64,000 nt of DNA from Phascolomyces articulosus (taxonomy: Eukaryota > Mucoromycota > Mucoromycetes > Mucorales > Lichtheimiaceae): assembly GCA_025677815.1 (NCBI GenBank), contig JAIXMP010000021.1, forward strand, positions 1 through 64,000. Direction: 5' to 3'. This document shows positions 1 through 12,347 of this stretch, piece after piece (the first letter of the stretch is position 1; each line of letters opens with the position of its first letter). The notes under the pieces are model-generated. The model was given only the letters and a program-made list of their open reading frames with translations. It searched no databases and had not been told where the DNA came from. A program made the translations under genes and the position numbers.

Positions 1-664
1 ATCTCGTATTGTAACAAAATTCATATATGGTAACTTACGATCCATAAGCAGCCCAACCTAGGAAACCTCGAGTGGCAGCAGCCGATGAAATCATAATAAT
101 GGAACCCTTTGATTTGCGCAAATGAGGCAATGCTTCTTGGACAAGTGATAAGATCGAGAAAAAGTTAATATCGAACAAACTAAAGCAAGAATAAAGGCAT
201 ATAAGTTATTCTAATATGTCTCTTCCTTTCTTTCTCTCCTTTCAATTTAAATCTAATCCTACCGTTTGAATTCTTCAACGTTAACGTCAGCTACCGAAGC
301 AAGTGGTGCAACAACACTAATAGAAAAAAAGTTTGTTCGAGTCAGTCAATGTCAAAGTGATTCATTTTCATTTTTTTTTAATTTACCCGGCATTGGCAAT
401 CAAAGCATCGAGTTGACCCCATTTCTCAATGGCAGTAGCAACGGATTGCTTGATAACTTGATTGTCAGTAACATCGCCGGCGACAGTAGTAATAGAATCA
501 GCCTTGCCAAGTTTTTCAGCTTCAGCCTCAAGTTGCTTGAGTAAATCCGTATTGCGCGCAACAGCGACAATACGAGCGTTAAATGTAGTTAAAGCAGCTA
601 AAGCGGTTGCTTTACCAATGCCACGTGAGGCACCTGTAAGAAGAACAACGGGAGATGCAGTCAT
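1..664 (-). CDS. IRC24-like short-chain dehydrogenase, copy 1 (3' end outside window)
   Basis: A classical SDR NAD(P)-dependent oxidoreductase resembling yeast IRC24/YIR036C (benzil reductase / sepiapterin reductase-like). Three exons are visible: 664-387, 316-263 and 179-39; an intron starts at 38 and the gene runs off the left edge. The start MTASPVVLLTGASRGIGKAT carries the TGASRGIG cofactor-binding motif. The second exon junction restores the NAG motif (LIANAGVVAPLASV), and exon 3 ends in WAAYGS, the beginning of the catalytic YxxxK. The missing part should hold the Lys and the C-terminus, as in copy 2 about 3.5 kb downstream. Nucleotides 92-660 are identical to copy 2, introns included, while the sequence on either side has diverged. 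Substrate unknown; probably a soluble carbonyl reductase. Confidence 0.88.
92..660. repeat. 569-bp identical tract, unit 1 (pair of 3561-4129)
   Basis: Every base from 92 to 660 matches 3561-4129 at a constant offset of 3469, across exon 1, intron 1, exon 2, intron 2 and most of exon 3. Identity stops abruptly: at 91 the exon-3 end diverges, with amino-acid changes, and at 661 a T/C difference changes codon 2, followed by a length difference in the leader. Confidence 0.95.
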
Positions 665-3017
665 TTTTTATAAAATATGCAAAGAAGAAACTCAAAGATG
701 CATCTTTTATGTACTGTGTTTTCAAGGAGCAACACCTCCGAAACCTTCTATTTTTTGGTTGTACGATCGATAATAATAATTTGCTTGACCGTCAAGTACC
801 TGGTTATACTTCAAAGATGGGAAACGATGGGAAATTGAAGGAGTAAAAAATTTCTTAATATATTTACTATTTCCCGGATGGGGCGCAAGCATGGAAAAAT
901 GTTATTCAGGAAATATATAAAATATAAATATACTTTTCTTACATAAAAAATGAACGGTTTCGATTTGTCGTATGTAGCTTATAGTGTGGCACACGATAAT
1001 AGAACGGGTTCTTTATTGGTTGACAGTTTCAAAGCTGCAAATAATTTAACAATTATACACCACCACAAAAACGAAAAGTTTATACATTACTAATCATGAT
1101 CTTTTCTTTTAGTTGATATTATATATCAAATTTATAGTTTCATTTGTAAGAAGCTGTTATAATACGACTAGAAACATCTGTGAATATCTTTTATTTTACT
1201 TTGTAAGTTTCATTAAACAGTCCAGTAATGAAAACTAAAAGAGTACCGATACTAAACGTCTCTTGACCATATAACAGATATGATAAATGTGTCAAAATTG
1301 TCAATTATCGTCGTATTAATACGGAATGGAGGGTGCAGATATTATTAAAATATAGTAATAATGTATTACAAAGAGAATGTCACTATGGAATACCATCCAT
1401 TATTACCTTTATGATTATTTTTAGCATAAAAAATTACATGGTTCAGTATGAATATCATTGAATAAATTCCCATGGATTTAGTAATTTTAGAGATGGTCTT
1501 TCCAGAAAATGATCATTTTTCCAGATTATTTCGCCGTGATAATAGTTAAGTGGGAGGTGATAGCACACAATGCTGTCATACTCATAATAATGATACCATC
1601 AATATGGATAAGCATTATAAATGTTATGTTGTTGCCATTAATATTGATAAGATCATGGTTAATATGCCAAAAATAAAAAGATCTACAAACGAAGTGGAAG
1701 GGTGTGCAGAAATTAACCACAACTTTCAAATATAGCATCTGTGTGTTTCAGTCCAATGGATATATAAAAAACATTTTTCTGTGCACTCATCACTGTTTTT
1801 TACTTTATACCAAGCTTCAAAAAATCAATTAATTAAACATTCATTGTTTTGATTAATAGCCTTTTTATATTATTGTTTGTTGGTGGATGCTTGGATGATA
1901 TATATATATATATATATTTTGGATTGGCTGACTATCTCTTTAGTCTCTAAATCCTAAATAAATGATGGCTTTTTGTAAGCAACTTTTAAAAAAGCTGATA
2001 AATATCTATACCCATATCCTTTATAATTTCTTTTGCTTTTTAATATTACGCCTGAAGACGAATAGTGTTCCTGGATTAGAATAGTAATAAAATCAAAAAT
2101 ATTAGAGAAAATTCTAAGAAGAATTGATTTAACCCACTTACTCATCATAATTTTTCTTGGAAACATTAACGCCGATCCATATCCATAGTTTTTTCTTTCA
2201 TTGCATAATAACATTGGCAGCAAGTCAGATCTGTCATAATGTAAATAACGTAGACTTGTATATGTCGTTTCGCCTCTCATCCAAAACGGGACCTTTAGAG
2301 TAAGCATTTTTATACAAAATATTATTAGCAGTTAGTACTTGTCCTTTCAATATGGTCGAAGCTACATAATGATAATGAAACAATAATGATGGCGGCGTAT
2401 TCTTTGGTTATGAAAGATAAAGCTTCATTTAATTTATTTTCGCAGATCCGCGCCTTAATGGGAACTGATAATTGATAAGTCGAAGTTGCCCATCCTCTCA
2501 AGTGTGAAAATTGAAAAACAAGGAATAAAGAATCTCATTGGTCAAGTATGGTCAGAAATAAACAAATATGCATGAAGATTTCAACTCGTATCTATTGAAC
2601 TTGCAGGCTTGCAAAATGCAACTTCAACTTACCATGACCCATCCATAGTAGATTTTGTTATTGCTGTATTTTAAATATGCTGAAACTTGGCAACAAAAGG
2701 TCTCATCGACTTTTATGTCATTTTATTTTCATCTTCATGTAGATATGTATTTATTGCTTGTGCTAAAAAATCGGGCGCTGTCAATAAATTGGATGGCTTC
2801 TTTTTTAGATTCAATATTCTAATAATTGTATTGTTTACAGAATTTTGCATAAAATAAAAATAAATAAAATGAGATTATATATTATTTTATATGTTTAAGC
2901 TAATGTTACATGGTATTTTTATTTTGAAGGGTAGGAAGAAGGAAATCCTCTATCACAAGTATATATTGTTTACTATTACAACAATTCTTCTGCTTCTAAC
3001 TCATCATCATTTTTTTT
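665..3017. other. AT-rich spacer between the SDR copies
   Basis: About 2.35 kb separates the two SDR genes. The first 200 bp (the copy 1 promoter side) is recognisably related to the sequence upstream of copy 2, for example a shared ttggttgtacgat(c/g)gataa stretch, but is diverged. A short TA microsatellite lies near 1900-1917. Apart from the weak minus-strand frame at 1954-2307, listed separately, I see no gene. Confidence 0.6.
1954..2307 (-). CDS. hypothetical small ORF, doubtful
   Basis: An open frame of 117 codons, not recognised. Its first half has balanced composition (MLTLKVPFWMRGETTYTSLR and so on), unlike the poly-F/K/N frames elsewhere in the spacers. The middle contains a consensus donor (GTAAGT, after a double ATG) and a plausible acceptor (TCTAATCCAG); splicing these would give about 72 residues ending in a Lys/Arg-rich tail. 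No domain, signal peptide or homologue is known to me. It could be a lineage-specific small protein, a gene relic or chance. Confidence 0.2.
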   Translation of the reverse strand: MLTLKVPFWMRGETTYTSLRYLHYDRSDLLPMLLCNERKNYGYGSALMFPRKIMMSKWVKSILLRIFSNIFDFITILIQEHYSSSGVILKSKRNYKGYGYRYLSAFLKVAYKKPSFI

Positions 3018-4133
3018 TTACAAGCGGTAATCCTTGAGTTTTTCTTCATCCCAGCTGCAAAAAGAACCGGACAAAGCGTGAGGAGGGTTTGCAGCAAGAG
3101 CGGCCAATACATGACCCGATTGCTCGGGAGGCACAAGCTTGCCTGATTCGTGCAACTCGATAAACTTTTGATGGTCATCCTTCATTGATTCTTTGCCTAA
3201 TCCATTCACGTTTTTTTTTTGTGAGTAAATAATATATAAAAATAGAATTTTAATTTACCTTCAGCACGAAGTAAGCCTTGCATGTCGGTGTCAACGACAC
3301 CTGGTCGGATAGCAATACTGGTAATTTCAGGTTCTTCGACCGACAGTGTTGAGGTTAAATGGTTCAAAGCAGCTTTGGAACTGAATAATTTTTTAAGGTA
3401 CACCCAAGTAAAAAAAAAAAAAATATATAGTTAGGGCTCATTCTATATCTTTTTTGAAAATATCATAGGAAAACAACCAAAAAAGTAATAAGCTTATAAT
3501 GACTTACGATCCATAAGCTGCCCATCCACGATATCCTCGAGCAGCAGCACCAGATGAGACCATAATAATGGAACCCTTTGATTTGCGCAAATGAGGCAAT
3601 GCTTCTTGGACAAGTGATAAGATCGAGAAAAAGTTAATATCGAACAAACTAAAGCAAGAATAAAGGCATATAAGTTATTCTAATATGTCTCTTCCTTTCT
3701 TTCTCTCCTTTCAATTTAAATCTAATCCTACCGTTTGAATTCTTCAACGTTAACGTCAGCTACCGAAGCAAGTGGTGCAACAACACTAATAGAAAAAAAG
3801 TTTGTTCGAGTCAGTCAATGTCAAAGTGATTCATTTTCATTTTTTTTTAATTTACCCGGCATTGGCAATCAAAGCATCGAGTTGACCCCATTTCTCAATG
3901 GCAGTAGCAACGGATTGCTTGATAACTTGATTGTCAGTAACATCGCCGGCGACAGTAGTAATAGAATCAGCCTTGCCAAGTTTTTCAGCTTCAGCCTCAA
4001 GTTGCTTGAGTAAATCCGTATTGCGCGCAACAGCGACAATACGAGCGTTAAATGTAGTTAAAGCAGCTAAAGCGGTTGCTTTACCAATGCCACGTGAGGC
4101 ACCTGTAAGAAGAACAACGGGAGATGCAGCCAT
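3018..4133 (-). CDS. IRC24-like short-chain dehydrogenase, copy 2 (complete)
   Basis: Full-length SDR of 257 residues in five exons: 4133-3856, 3785-3732, 3648-3508, 3380-3259, 3196-3018. The Rossmann motif TGASRGIG (about residues 10-17), the NAG motif (LIANAG, ~88-93), the catalytic serine region (IIMVSSGAAARG) and the active-site Tyr-x-x-x-Lys (YGSSKAALNH) are all present. The Tyr and Lys are joined across an intron (GGATC|TTCCAAA). The motif IRPGVVDTDMQ matches the yeast IRC24/YIR035C group (PGVVDTQMQ). The expected function is NAD(P)H-dependent reduction of a carbonyl or diketone in the cytosol; the substrate cannot be read from sequence. Length agrees with the family (about 255). It is a tandem paralogue of the gene at the left edge. 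Confidence 0.93.
3561..4129. repeat. 569-bp identical tract, unit 2 (pair of 92-660)
   Basis: Second member of the identical pair, inside the complete SDR gene. Its upstream leader has about 17 extra bases compared with unit 1 and then continues as diverged but related sequence. Confidence 0.95.
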
Positions 4134-5280
4134 TTTTTATTTGTTTGTATAATTTATATAAAATATGCAAAGAAGAAAAAATTAGAAGATGTTCTTTTCC
4201 AGTTTTCCTTTTCTTTTCAGTAATAACTTAACCCAGCAGTTCGCTCCGAAATGTTTTGTGTTCTTGGTTGTACGATGGATAAATTATAATATGTTGCTTT
4301 TTTTGGTACCATGAATACCTTGGTCTATTACTTTGAAAGTAGGAAACGATGAAGAAAAGAAAACCATTATCAAAAGGGGGTATAGAAAATTTTCATTGTG
4401 TGCATTTTACCAAATTTGTTATTATTTGTATTGTTATTATGCATAATAAACTAACCTGTTTTTTTTGAAAATAATGCAATCATTGCCACTTTATTGGTAT
4501 AATATATCATATATATATAGTAAGGTAGTATAGTATGGGAATTTGAATGTTATAATAACTGGTGATTACAATAACTCTGGAAAGTATTTTATTATAAGAT
4601 ATATGAATGATGATGTTAGTATATTTATTACATAAACAACTAGGTATGGTAATTCCTTTTCTTGTTTGCTTGTTTCACCTAATATCTAATGTTACATATT
4701 ATGTACTTATATTAATACATTACTTAACTATATTATCAATCCAATGTTCAATATTACATGGCTATATTTACTTCATTGGTTGGCTGAGAATGAGGCTTTG
4801 TCTACATATTATTTGTCAGGTTAAACATTGTTTTGAATTAACTTTCACAACAAAAAAGATAAAATAACCAAAATAGGATTCTTGTTGTTGATGATCTCTC
4901 ATCATTAGTATTATTATATTTTATGCATATGAAACTTCTTTGATCAATAAAAAAAAGAACAAAGTATTAAAAAAAACAATGAAATGTATGAAATTCATCC
5001 ACATGTCAAAAACCCTTTAACCAAGGAGATGGTTACAACAGTATGAGAGAGGGATTGGTGTGTGAGTGAGTTAAGTTGTGTTGGTTGCAGTTAGCTGAGT
5101 TTTTTTTTTTAAAAAACATTGTTTTACAAAAAGTGTTAAATGCAGGCTGCATTTATTATTGAATTTGGTGGTTCGTTGTTTTTTTTTTCTGGTTCCTGGA
5201 TCCTTTTTTTTTTCTTTTTCTTTTTTTTCTCACTATCTCTTTTTCTTCCCAACTTCTCCCAACTTCTTTTCATAATCATA
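4134..5280. other. divergent intergenic region, SDR copy 2 / ArfGAP gene
   Basis: About 1.1 kb between divergent start codons. AT-rich with no convincing ORF. The final 80 bases (5200-5275) are strongly pyrimidine-rich on the plus strand, like the leaders of other genes here. An upstream in-frame ATG at 5140 would add a poly-Phe segment encoded by this tract and is probably not used. Confidence 0.6.
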
Positions 5281-8277
5281 ATGCTACATCGACCACTTAT
5301 ATCGACAACAACAGGGGCAGGAACAGTGTCTAATTCAATTGCTTGCGGAGAACGTGATTGGGAGGATGGTCCAGCTTTTCGTTCAACAATAAGTCAATTA
5401 GAAGCAAAAACCAGTACTCTCAAGCAAAGCGTGAAACGAGTATTGAAAACAGCAACAGCATGTCTTGAAGCAAACCAAGCATTATTAAGAGCCGACAAGC
5501 AGTTTATGAACGCCTTACGCGAAACCAGCTGTACCGAACCTCTTTTCACACACTATTTGGATTCCGCATGGGAGGACATGACCAGTGAACGAGAACGGTT
5601 ACAATTCTCCATGCAAACGTTACTCATTGATCCATTACAAAAACTATACGAATGCGATATTAAAAAAGCCGAACAAAAACGACGGCAATTTGAAGAAGAG
5701 AGTAAAAAATATTATGCTAGTTTATCTAAATATCTCGGTGGAAAAAAGAATGAAACGAAATATATCGCCAAGAAATCACGGTACGATATGATACGGTTTG
5801 ATTACTATACATTTCTAACCGATCTGCACCGTGGCAAAAAGGAGACGGAGCTCTTGTACCACCTGTTTAGTTTACAAGAACGACAGAATGCTTATTATTC
5901 AAATGTAGCTCAAAATTTAGAAAAGAAAAAGCAAGGATTGGAACACGTGGCAGGATTGATTGCAACTGCTTCACGAGAACAAGCTATTGTGAATAAAGAG
6001 CGACTCATTACTCGTAAAGTGTTGCAAGAAGCATTGGATCAAGTATCAACAACGTCAACGACATATGGTGGAGGTTTCACCTCACCACTATCATCTCCTA
6101 CATCACCAAAATCTCTTTATCATACTTCTACTTCTACAGCAACCACCTCAACCACTATAAAAGAAAAACGAAATAGTTTTCATCAAAATAAAATGACAAC
6201 ACCGTCATCAGAAACAAAATTTCATGGTATCCGAGATCTACAATCCAATTGTAATCGTATGACAACAACTGAACGACGAAAAGAAGGGGTTCTTTTTGCT
6301 ACGTCAAGACCACTCAAAGTAAATGGATCAGATAAACCTGCACACGGCGTCACTTGGCACAAGTAATTGACATGAAATAATAATAAAAAAAATGCATGGG
6401 GAATGTCTTAAAAAGGAGAGAGCCTTGGAATGTGTTCTACTTGCGTACATCAAACTAAAACAAGGAGGAATGCATATAAAATATCATACGTATCTAATCT
6501 AACATGTATATTATATGTCTATATATATGATGAATAATATTTATTTAGATATTGGTGCGTTCTTCGTACAGGTCAACTTTGTGAGTACAGTAATTGGAAA
6601 CGAAATCCTGCAGCTCATCGGGAACCATTAAATTTACGTTTTGCCACTGTTCGAATGGCTCGTAGCACCGATCGAAAATTCTGTTTTGAAGTGATTACAC
6701 CGCAATTCCGACGTTTATATCAAGCCATGTCTCAAACAGATATGGATGATTGGATATCGACCATTAATAATGCTATTGAGAGTGTCTTGAACGGAGTAGG
6801 AAGTACTACTGATTTCAACAACCAAGATCAGCCACAACAACAGCAACCGCAGCAGCAAAAACGGCGTAATTCCATGGGAGGTGCTTTTGTGGGGATGACA
6901 ACTGAAGCGAAACGAAAGTTTTATCGTCATTCCGTTGGGCCAGTAAAACGTGCGTCGTCAGGATTTACGGATTTTGCTGATTTATTACCTGGATCCCTTT
7001 ATCTACCAGCGAGCTTTTCCAACAAAGAATCAGAATCAAGTACAGAGAGTAGTTTACCTTCCTTGGCAGCATCAGGTGTTCCTCCTGTGCCACAAGCTAA
7101 AGATGACAGTAATAATAACAACAAAGCATCAACAACAACGCTTGCCAAGAAAGAAGGTTCTATACCGCAGTTATTACAAAGGTTATACGAAGCGGATGTG
7201 TCAAATACGCGGTGTGCAGATTGTGGTTCAGATAACCCCGAATGGTGTTCTCTTAACATTGGCATTTTGTTATGCATAGGTATATAAAATAACAGTGATA
7301 ATATTTATATAGTAGATGTATACTTGGACTGATTTTTTTATATAACACATCTTATGCATCTCTCATTTACTAAACGAACAATGTTTCTCTCTCTTTTGTT
7401 TTATAAAGAATGCTCTGGCATTCATCGTAGTTTAGGATCTCATTTATCTAAAGTCAGGTCACTTATGCTTGATAGTGCATCGTATACTCCTGAAGTGATT
7501 AATATGTTGTTGGCACTTAGTAATGCACGTTCAAATGCGGTTTGGGATCCACGGATCATCACTTCCTCCTCTTCTTCTTTGACTGACGATCATAATGATA
7601 CCATAACGACAAAAACAACCATTAGACCAACAAGTCAAAGTTCAAGAAAAGATAAAGTAGATTATATTTCTGCTAAATATCGCGAAAAAACATTTGTACG
7701 ACCCATCAAAAACAAGAACCCACAAACTTTATTATTGGAAGCCATTGAAAAGGATGATTTACCTTTGGCTAGTCATGCGTTTGCTCTCGGTGCAGATCCT
7801 AATGTACCCCATGTAGCATCGACATTGACTCTCTTTACTTCCACCGACGCAGCATCGTCTGATAGTAACAGCAATAATGACGACGGCGACAAACTACCAA
7901 AATATATTTCATTACCTGTATTAGATGCAGAAGGTGAACAAATGCCAGATAAATTCCTACAATTTCCTGTCCCAGAACCTTTTGCAGTTCGTTATCCATT
8001 ACATTTTGCACTTTTGAAGAGACATGATCATGATGGTGGTCAAGGTGTGGCCGATTTTATCATGGCCGAATTTCTGTTCCAGAATGGAGCAGATGCTTTT
8101 ATTATTGATCCTTATAATGGATATCCATTATCTGAATTGATTGGTATGGGGTATGCTGTGGATGATAGTGCACTCATGTACTTTAATCAAAAAATCACAT
8201 CCAGAGGTGCTCGTCGTGTTTGGCGAACATCAGTGAATAGCACTTTATCTGCTTCGCCTCAATGTAAAAAAACATAA
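5281..8277 (+). CDS. BAR-PH-ArfGAP-ankyrin protein (ACAP / centaurin-beta type)
   Basis: A GTPase-activating protein for Arf GTPases at curved membranes. Three exons (5281-6362, 6549-7279, 7409-8277) give 893 residues. An N-terminal BAR coiled coil (about 15-260) is followed by a Ser/Thr-rich linker. A PH domain starts near 340; the intron 1 junction makes HGVTWHKYWCVLRTGQLCEY. The ArfGAP zinc finger reads CADC, 16 residues, then CIEC, and is completed only by splicing intron 2 (ATA G|AA TGC). It is followed by SGIHRSLGSHLSKVRSL with the arginine finger. Degenerate ankyrin repeats (LLLEAIEKDDLPLASHAFAL; EFLFQNGADAFIIDPYNGYP) close the protein. The order matches animal ACAPs and fission yeast Cnt5/Cnt6. 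I chose Met 5281 because the upstream in-frame extension is homopolymer-derived. Likely role: endosome/Golgi or plasma-membrane traffic. Confidence 0.92.
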
Positions 8278-8897
8278 AACATTTTGTTTATATTTATATA
8301 TTATTCTCCCTCCCACTCCCCTTCTTCCTCTTCCTATATTCCCTACATCATCTATATACTTTTATAAAAAAAAGCTTCTATCCATTATTCATTTTCATCT
8401 GATATTTTTTAATATATTTTTTATTAATCCTTGTACCTACAAAATTATATATATATATATAATTATAACTATCCATCGCATTATTTTACTCCACATCCTA
8501 TTCAAATAAAGAACTACCAAATTACTTTTTCGTTTGTACATCACTCTTTATGATATTCATCATAAAAAGCAAAAAATAGTAGCACACTCATTCTTCAAAA
8601 AAAAAAAAAACGCAAGGTCCACCCATTAAAAAAGAGAAACCCTATCATCAAATCATGCTTATCATTTCTCAATAAGTGCTATATATATATTTATTTATCT
8701 CTTTTACTAGTAATTTTTTGTTTGCTATTGTATGCGTGTGTATAAAATGCCATGACAAGAAAAAAACAACAACCAAAAAACATTAAATTTATCGACTTTG
8801 TACCTATTTGAATAGAATGAACAAAAACGGAGAATGGTCAATTAAAAAACTCTAAAGTAAAAAAACATCGTGCTCAAAGAGAGGATAATTATAACAG
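8278..8897. other. convergent 3' intergenic region
   Basis: 620 bp between the 3' ends of the ArfGAP gene and CCT4. AT-rich, with an alternating AT run near 8446-8462 and an A12 run near 8600. No gene or stable hairpin recognised; it must hold the two opposing polyadenylation regions. Confidence 0.6.
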
Positions 8898-11202
8898 TTA
8901 ATTTACCAAATCATCAATCTTGAGAATCATTTTAACCGTTTCAGCGGCAAGTTCCATTGCGCTAGTGGATACCAAAAGGGGCTGAATGACATTTTCTTCG
9001 AGAATGTTGGTAATAGTACCCTTCTTTACATTAATACCAGCGGTCTTTTCACCATGAGCATGTCGGTTTCTAAGTTCGGTGACAATAGAGATGGGGTTCA
9101 AACCAGCATTTTCGGCAAGTGTGGTAGGAATGACTTCAAGAGCTTCTGCAAAGGCTTGGAAACAATATTGTTCCATACCCTTCAAGGTCTTTGCATAATC
9201 CATTAACTTTTGGGAGACTTCAATTTCAGGAGCACCACCACCAGCAATCAAAGCCTTCTTCTTTACCAAACATCGAACAACACAAAGGGCATCGTGAAGC
9301 GAACGATGGGATTCTTCCAAAACAAGAGAGTTGGCACCACGACATAAGACGGAGACAGTCTTACCAGCGTGCTTCATACCTGTCACTTTGACAATCTTTG
9401 AACCGGCTGATTCTGTTTCTTCAATCAAGTCTGCGTATCCGAGCTTATCGTCAGTAAATGATTCGACGTCAGCAACGGGCTTACATCCAAGTGACTAATT
9501 ATTTTTTTTAGGAAAAAAAAAGGTCATGGTTAGAGATTGAAATAGGACACTTGGTGTAGATAATGACTCTTTCCTTTTTTTTTAATCAAATGGAACCCCC
9601 TCTTTTACCTTGGCAATAAATTCGATTTCATCACGTTCAACATCTTTAACAACCATTATCTTGAGTTTGGCCAAGAAATGCAATGATAAATCGTTTACAG
9701 CATCACGAAGAATCGATTTTTGAATAAGTAATACGTTACATCCAGATTTTTTAATCTTTTTACACATATTCAACAAATATTGACGTTCTTCCTTCAAGAT
9801 CTTATCCATTTGTCGGTAATCGTTCACAACGATTTGGTTTTCCATCTACATATATAATAAAGTATATGTAAATATCTTTTTTTTTTTTTTTTTTTTGCGT
9901 GTCCCAATACTGTTATTTAAAAAAAGAGACGAGGAATGAACTTACATCAGGTTTGGGTGGTGAAAGTTGGAATTGAATTAAACCAATCTTTGCCTTTTCC
10001 ATACGAGTGGGACCACCAGCACTCTTGACCACATTTTGGTTCAAAACAAGACCATCTACAAGTTCGGTATCATCAATGGTGCCACCGACTTTCTTGACAA
10101 CACGGATATCTTTAATGTTCACATTATCGGTCACAGCAGGATCGATGACACGAGTGACTGCATCAACAGCAATAGGAGCAAGAAGGGAAGAGTATTGTGA
10201 TACAATCTAATAGAACCAAAAAGTAAAAACACAATCTCTTCCATTAACAACTTATTCATTCTCATTCGTTTTTCTTTACTACACATTATCCATTAAAATT
10301 TCCTTTTTTACCTTGGAGTTAAGGGAAGTAGAAGCGGCTCTGAGCAAAGATTCACGATCAGAAAGATCAATGGGGGTAGACATTTCGGCAAGGAATTCAA
10401 CGGATTTTTGAGCAGCACGTTGGAAGGATTCAGCAATAGTAGTGGGATGGATACCTATTTTTTATATATATAATTGTTAGATCAAGTTACTGCTTGGGTA
10501 TAATAAAAAACAATTCCCTCCACACTATGCATCATATATATCTACCTTTGTTAAGCATCTTTTCAGCAGCGGCAAGAAGAGAACTGCAAAGAACAACAAC
10601 TGAAGTAGTACCATCACCAGCTTCAACGTCTTGTGCAGCGGAAAGGTCAACAAGCTATAAATATGTTTCTCTTTTTTTAACAATCTAATCTCACAATCCT
10701 TTTCCTCATCAAAGTATTTTTTCCATAGTAATATATACCATTTTAGCAGCTGGATGAAGAACAGACATATGCTTAAGAATTGTAGCACCATCATTGGTAA
10801 TGACAACTTCACCGTTTCCAGTTTGGATCTATAAAGTTTTAACAGTTTGTTGTGAGTTAATTTTATAAACCCTTTCCAATCACGATCTTTGCTTTATATA
10901 TAAAAAACAAAAACTAAAATTTACCATCTTGTCCATACCACGTGGACCAAGCGATGTTCGAATGGCATCACCAACAGCTAGAAAAAAACGAACAATGAAA
11001 AGTTTCCAAAAATATTATTCATCTGTCGAGATCGTACTTTTCTCTCCCCTTATTTTCTGTTTATGTGTCATTATTCTAATCTAATAGATGGATGCGCGTC
11101 TTTACCCTTGGCAGCAACAATGTTACTTAATCGAACTTCGGTAGGTTTATCTTTGTCTTGGAAAGAATTCTTGCTTGGTGCGGGTTTTGCTACTTCGGCC
11201 AT
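8898..11202 (-). CDS. CCT4: chaperonin TCP-1/CCT subunit delta
   Basis: One of the eight subunits of the cytosolic CCT/TRiC ring, which folds actin, tubulin and WD-repeat proteins using ATP. Eight exons: 11202-11106, 10977-10925, 10828-10739, 10654-10546, 10454-10312, 10206-9946, 9845-9609, 9494-8898, total 528 residues, the normal CCT length. Signatures: [27 protein letters not shown] and the nucleotide-binding [10 protein letters not shown]. Delta-specific sequences are [34 protein letters not shown] and [20 protein letters not shown], which match CCT4 rather than the other subunits. Introns are 70-150 bp. Met 11202 begins MAEVAKPAP; the upstream in-frame ATG at 11265 adds only an unsupported AT-rich leader. 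Confidence 0.97.
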
Positions 11203-11475
11203 ATTGCTGATGATGAGACGCGCGTGTTCAAAAAAAAAAAGGTTATGTTTTTGAACTTCCAACAAAAAAAGTCAAATTTAAAACGACAGCTGAGTTCCTT
11301 TTGACAGGTGCTTTGCACAACCTGGGAAAGTCTGTATATAGTTTATAGCAATATTATTATTGAAAAAATGGGTTTATATATTATTAAGAATAAGTAAATG
11401 GCATTACAGTATAGGAGAAATAGGTATAGAATTATATACATAGTGAATGATAAATTTTTACATCTGAGTATTTTA
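11203..11475. other. short spacer CCT4 / PH-domain gene
   Basis: 273 bp between the CCT4 start codon and the stop of the upstream same-strand gene. It must contain the CCT4 promoter. No TATA-like or other element stands out beyond general AT richness. Confidence 0.5.
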
Positions 11476-12347
11476 CTATATATTATTACTGCTTTGGACA
11501 CAGTGATTATGACCACTACGATGACGATGCTGGTTTCTTGTTCTTTCTTCAAATTGACATAAAGTAACCACTGTTCTATTCCCAATACTTAATGTCAAAT
11601 TAGCTGTCGTTGTGGATTGATTATTAGGTCGAGTCATGGTCACAAAACGCGGCATTTTTCGACAATCCAAATCAAGACTAATATTGGCAGCTGCTTGTAA
11701 ATGTTCAATCCATGATACCATATCAGTTGTATTCATTAACCGCATTAAGAATTGATCACCTGTGGTAGGTGCTCTAAGACGAAGTACGTTTGGTTTATGA
11801 TAAAATTCGGGGGCTAGCCCCGCTTCTATGCGTTGCATTGAAAGGCTATACAATGGTGTCGTTTCACCCTTGTTTTTAAACATGTGTAACACCGTTCCCC
11901 ATAACCGTATATAAAATTTTCTATATTTTTATTCTGTGAGTCTATTAAGCTCATGTAATGATGTAAAAAAAAGGAAGGACTTGAGTTTTTTTTTTTTTTT
12001 TTTTTTTACCTCCAACGTACTCGAGTAGAAGAAATGTTTTGAAACCCTGATTCTTGTTTTACTTTAACATAACCCATTTTATAGACTGTGCATGTATATG
12101 GCGGTAATAGTTCTTCCATAAGGATGCTTTCTTTATCAGGAGAATCATCATCTTCATTGCCATTATTACGAGAAAGTGGTCCTATTAATGTAGTAGTAGT
12201 GGCTGTTGAAGAATGATCGATATCATGCTGATGGTATCGATGAAGAGAGTGATGGTGTTGATGATGATATAAAGGGAGTTTAAGTTTGATCATATTTGTA
12301 TAAGGTAAAATAAGTGGTAATCCATTCTGCCTTGAAAAGCCAACCAT
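11476..12347 (-). CDS. PH-domain protein, function unknown
   Basis: Two exons (12347-12010 and 11920-11476) give 260 residues. An in-frame TGA directly before ATG 12347 supports the start. The N-terminal part is a His- and Ser-rich linker. A PH-like domain runs from about residue 85: CTVYKMGYVKVKQESGF, then RVRWRKFYIRLWGTVLHMF across the splice, then PNVLRLRAPTTGDQFLMRLM, and the conserved terminal helix Trp in DMVSWIEHLQAAANI. The C-terminal 55 residues are polar and low complexity. It probably binds phosphoinositide membranes or a protein partner; similar stand-alone PH proteins are common in fungi without a defined role. The intron begins GT followed by a long A run. Confidence 0.8.

Noticed and set aside
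383..4152. Plus-strand frames at 266-773 and 3735-4152, present in both SDR copies
   Set aside because: They are exact antisense shadows of the SDR exons and introns; duplicated only because the underlying gene is duplicated.
5140..5280. N-terminal extension of the ArfGAP protein from Met 5140
   Set aside because: It encodes a long Phe/Leu/Ser run from a poly-pyrimidine leader typical of 5' UTRs here; the BAR domain starts shortly after Met 5281.
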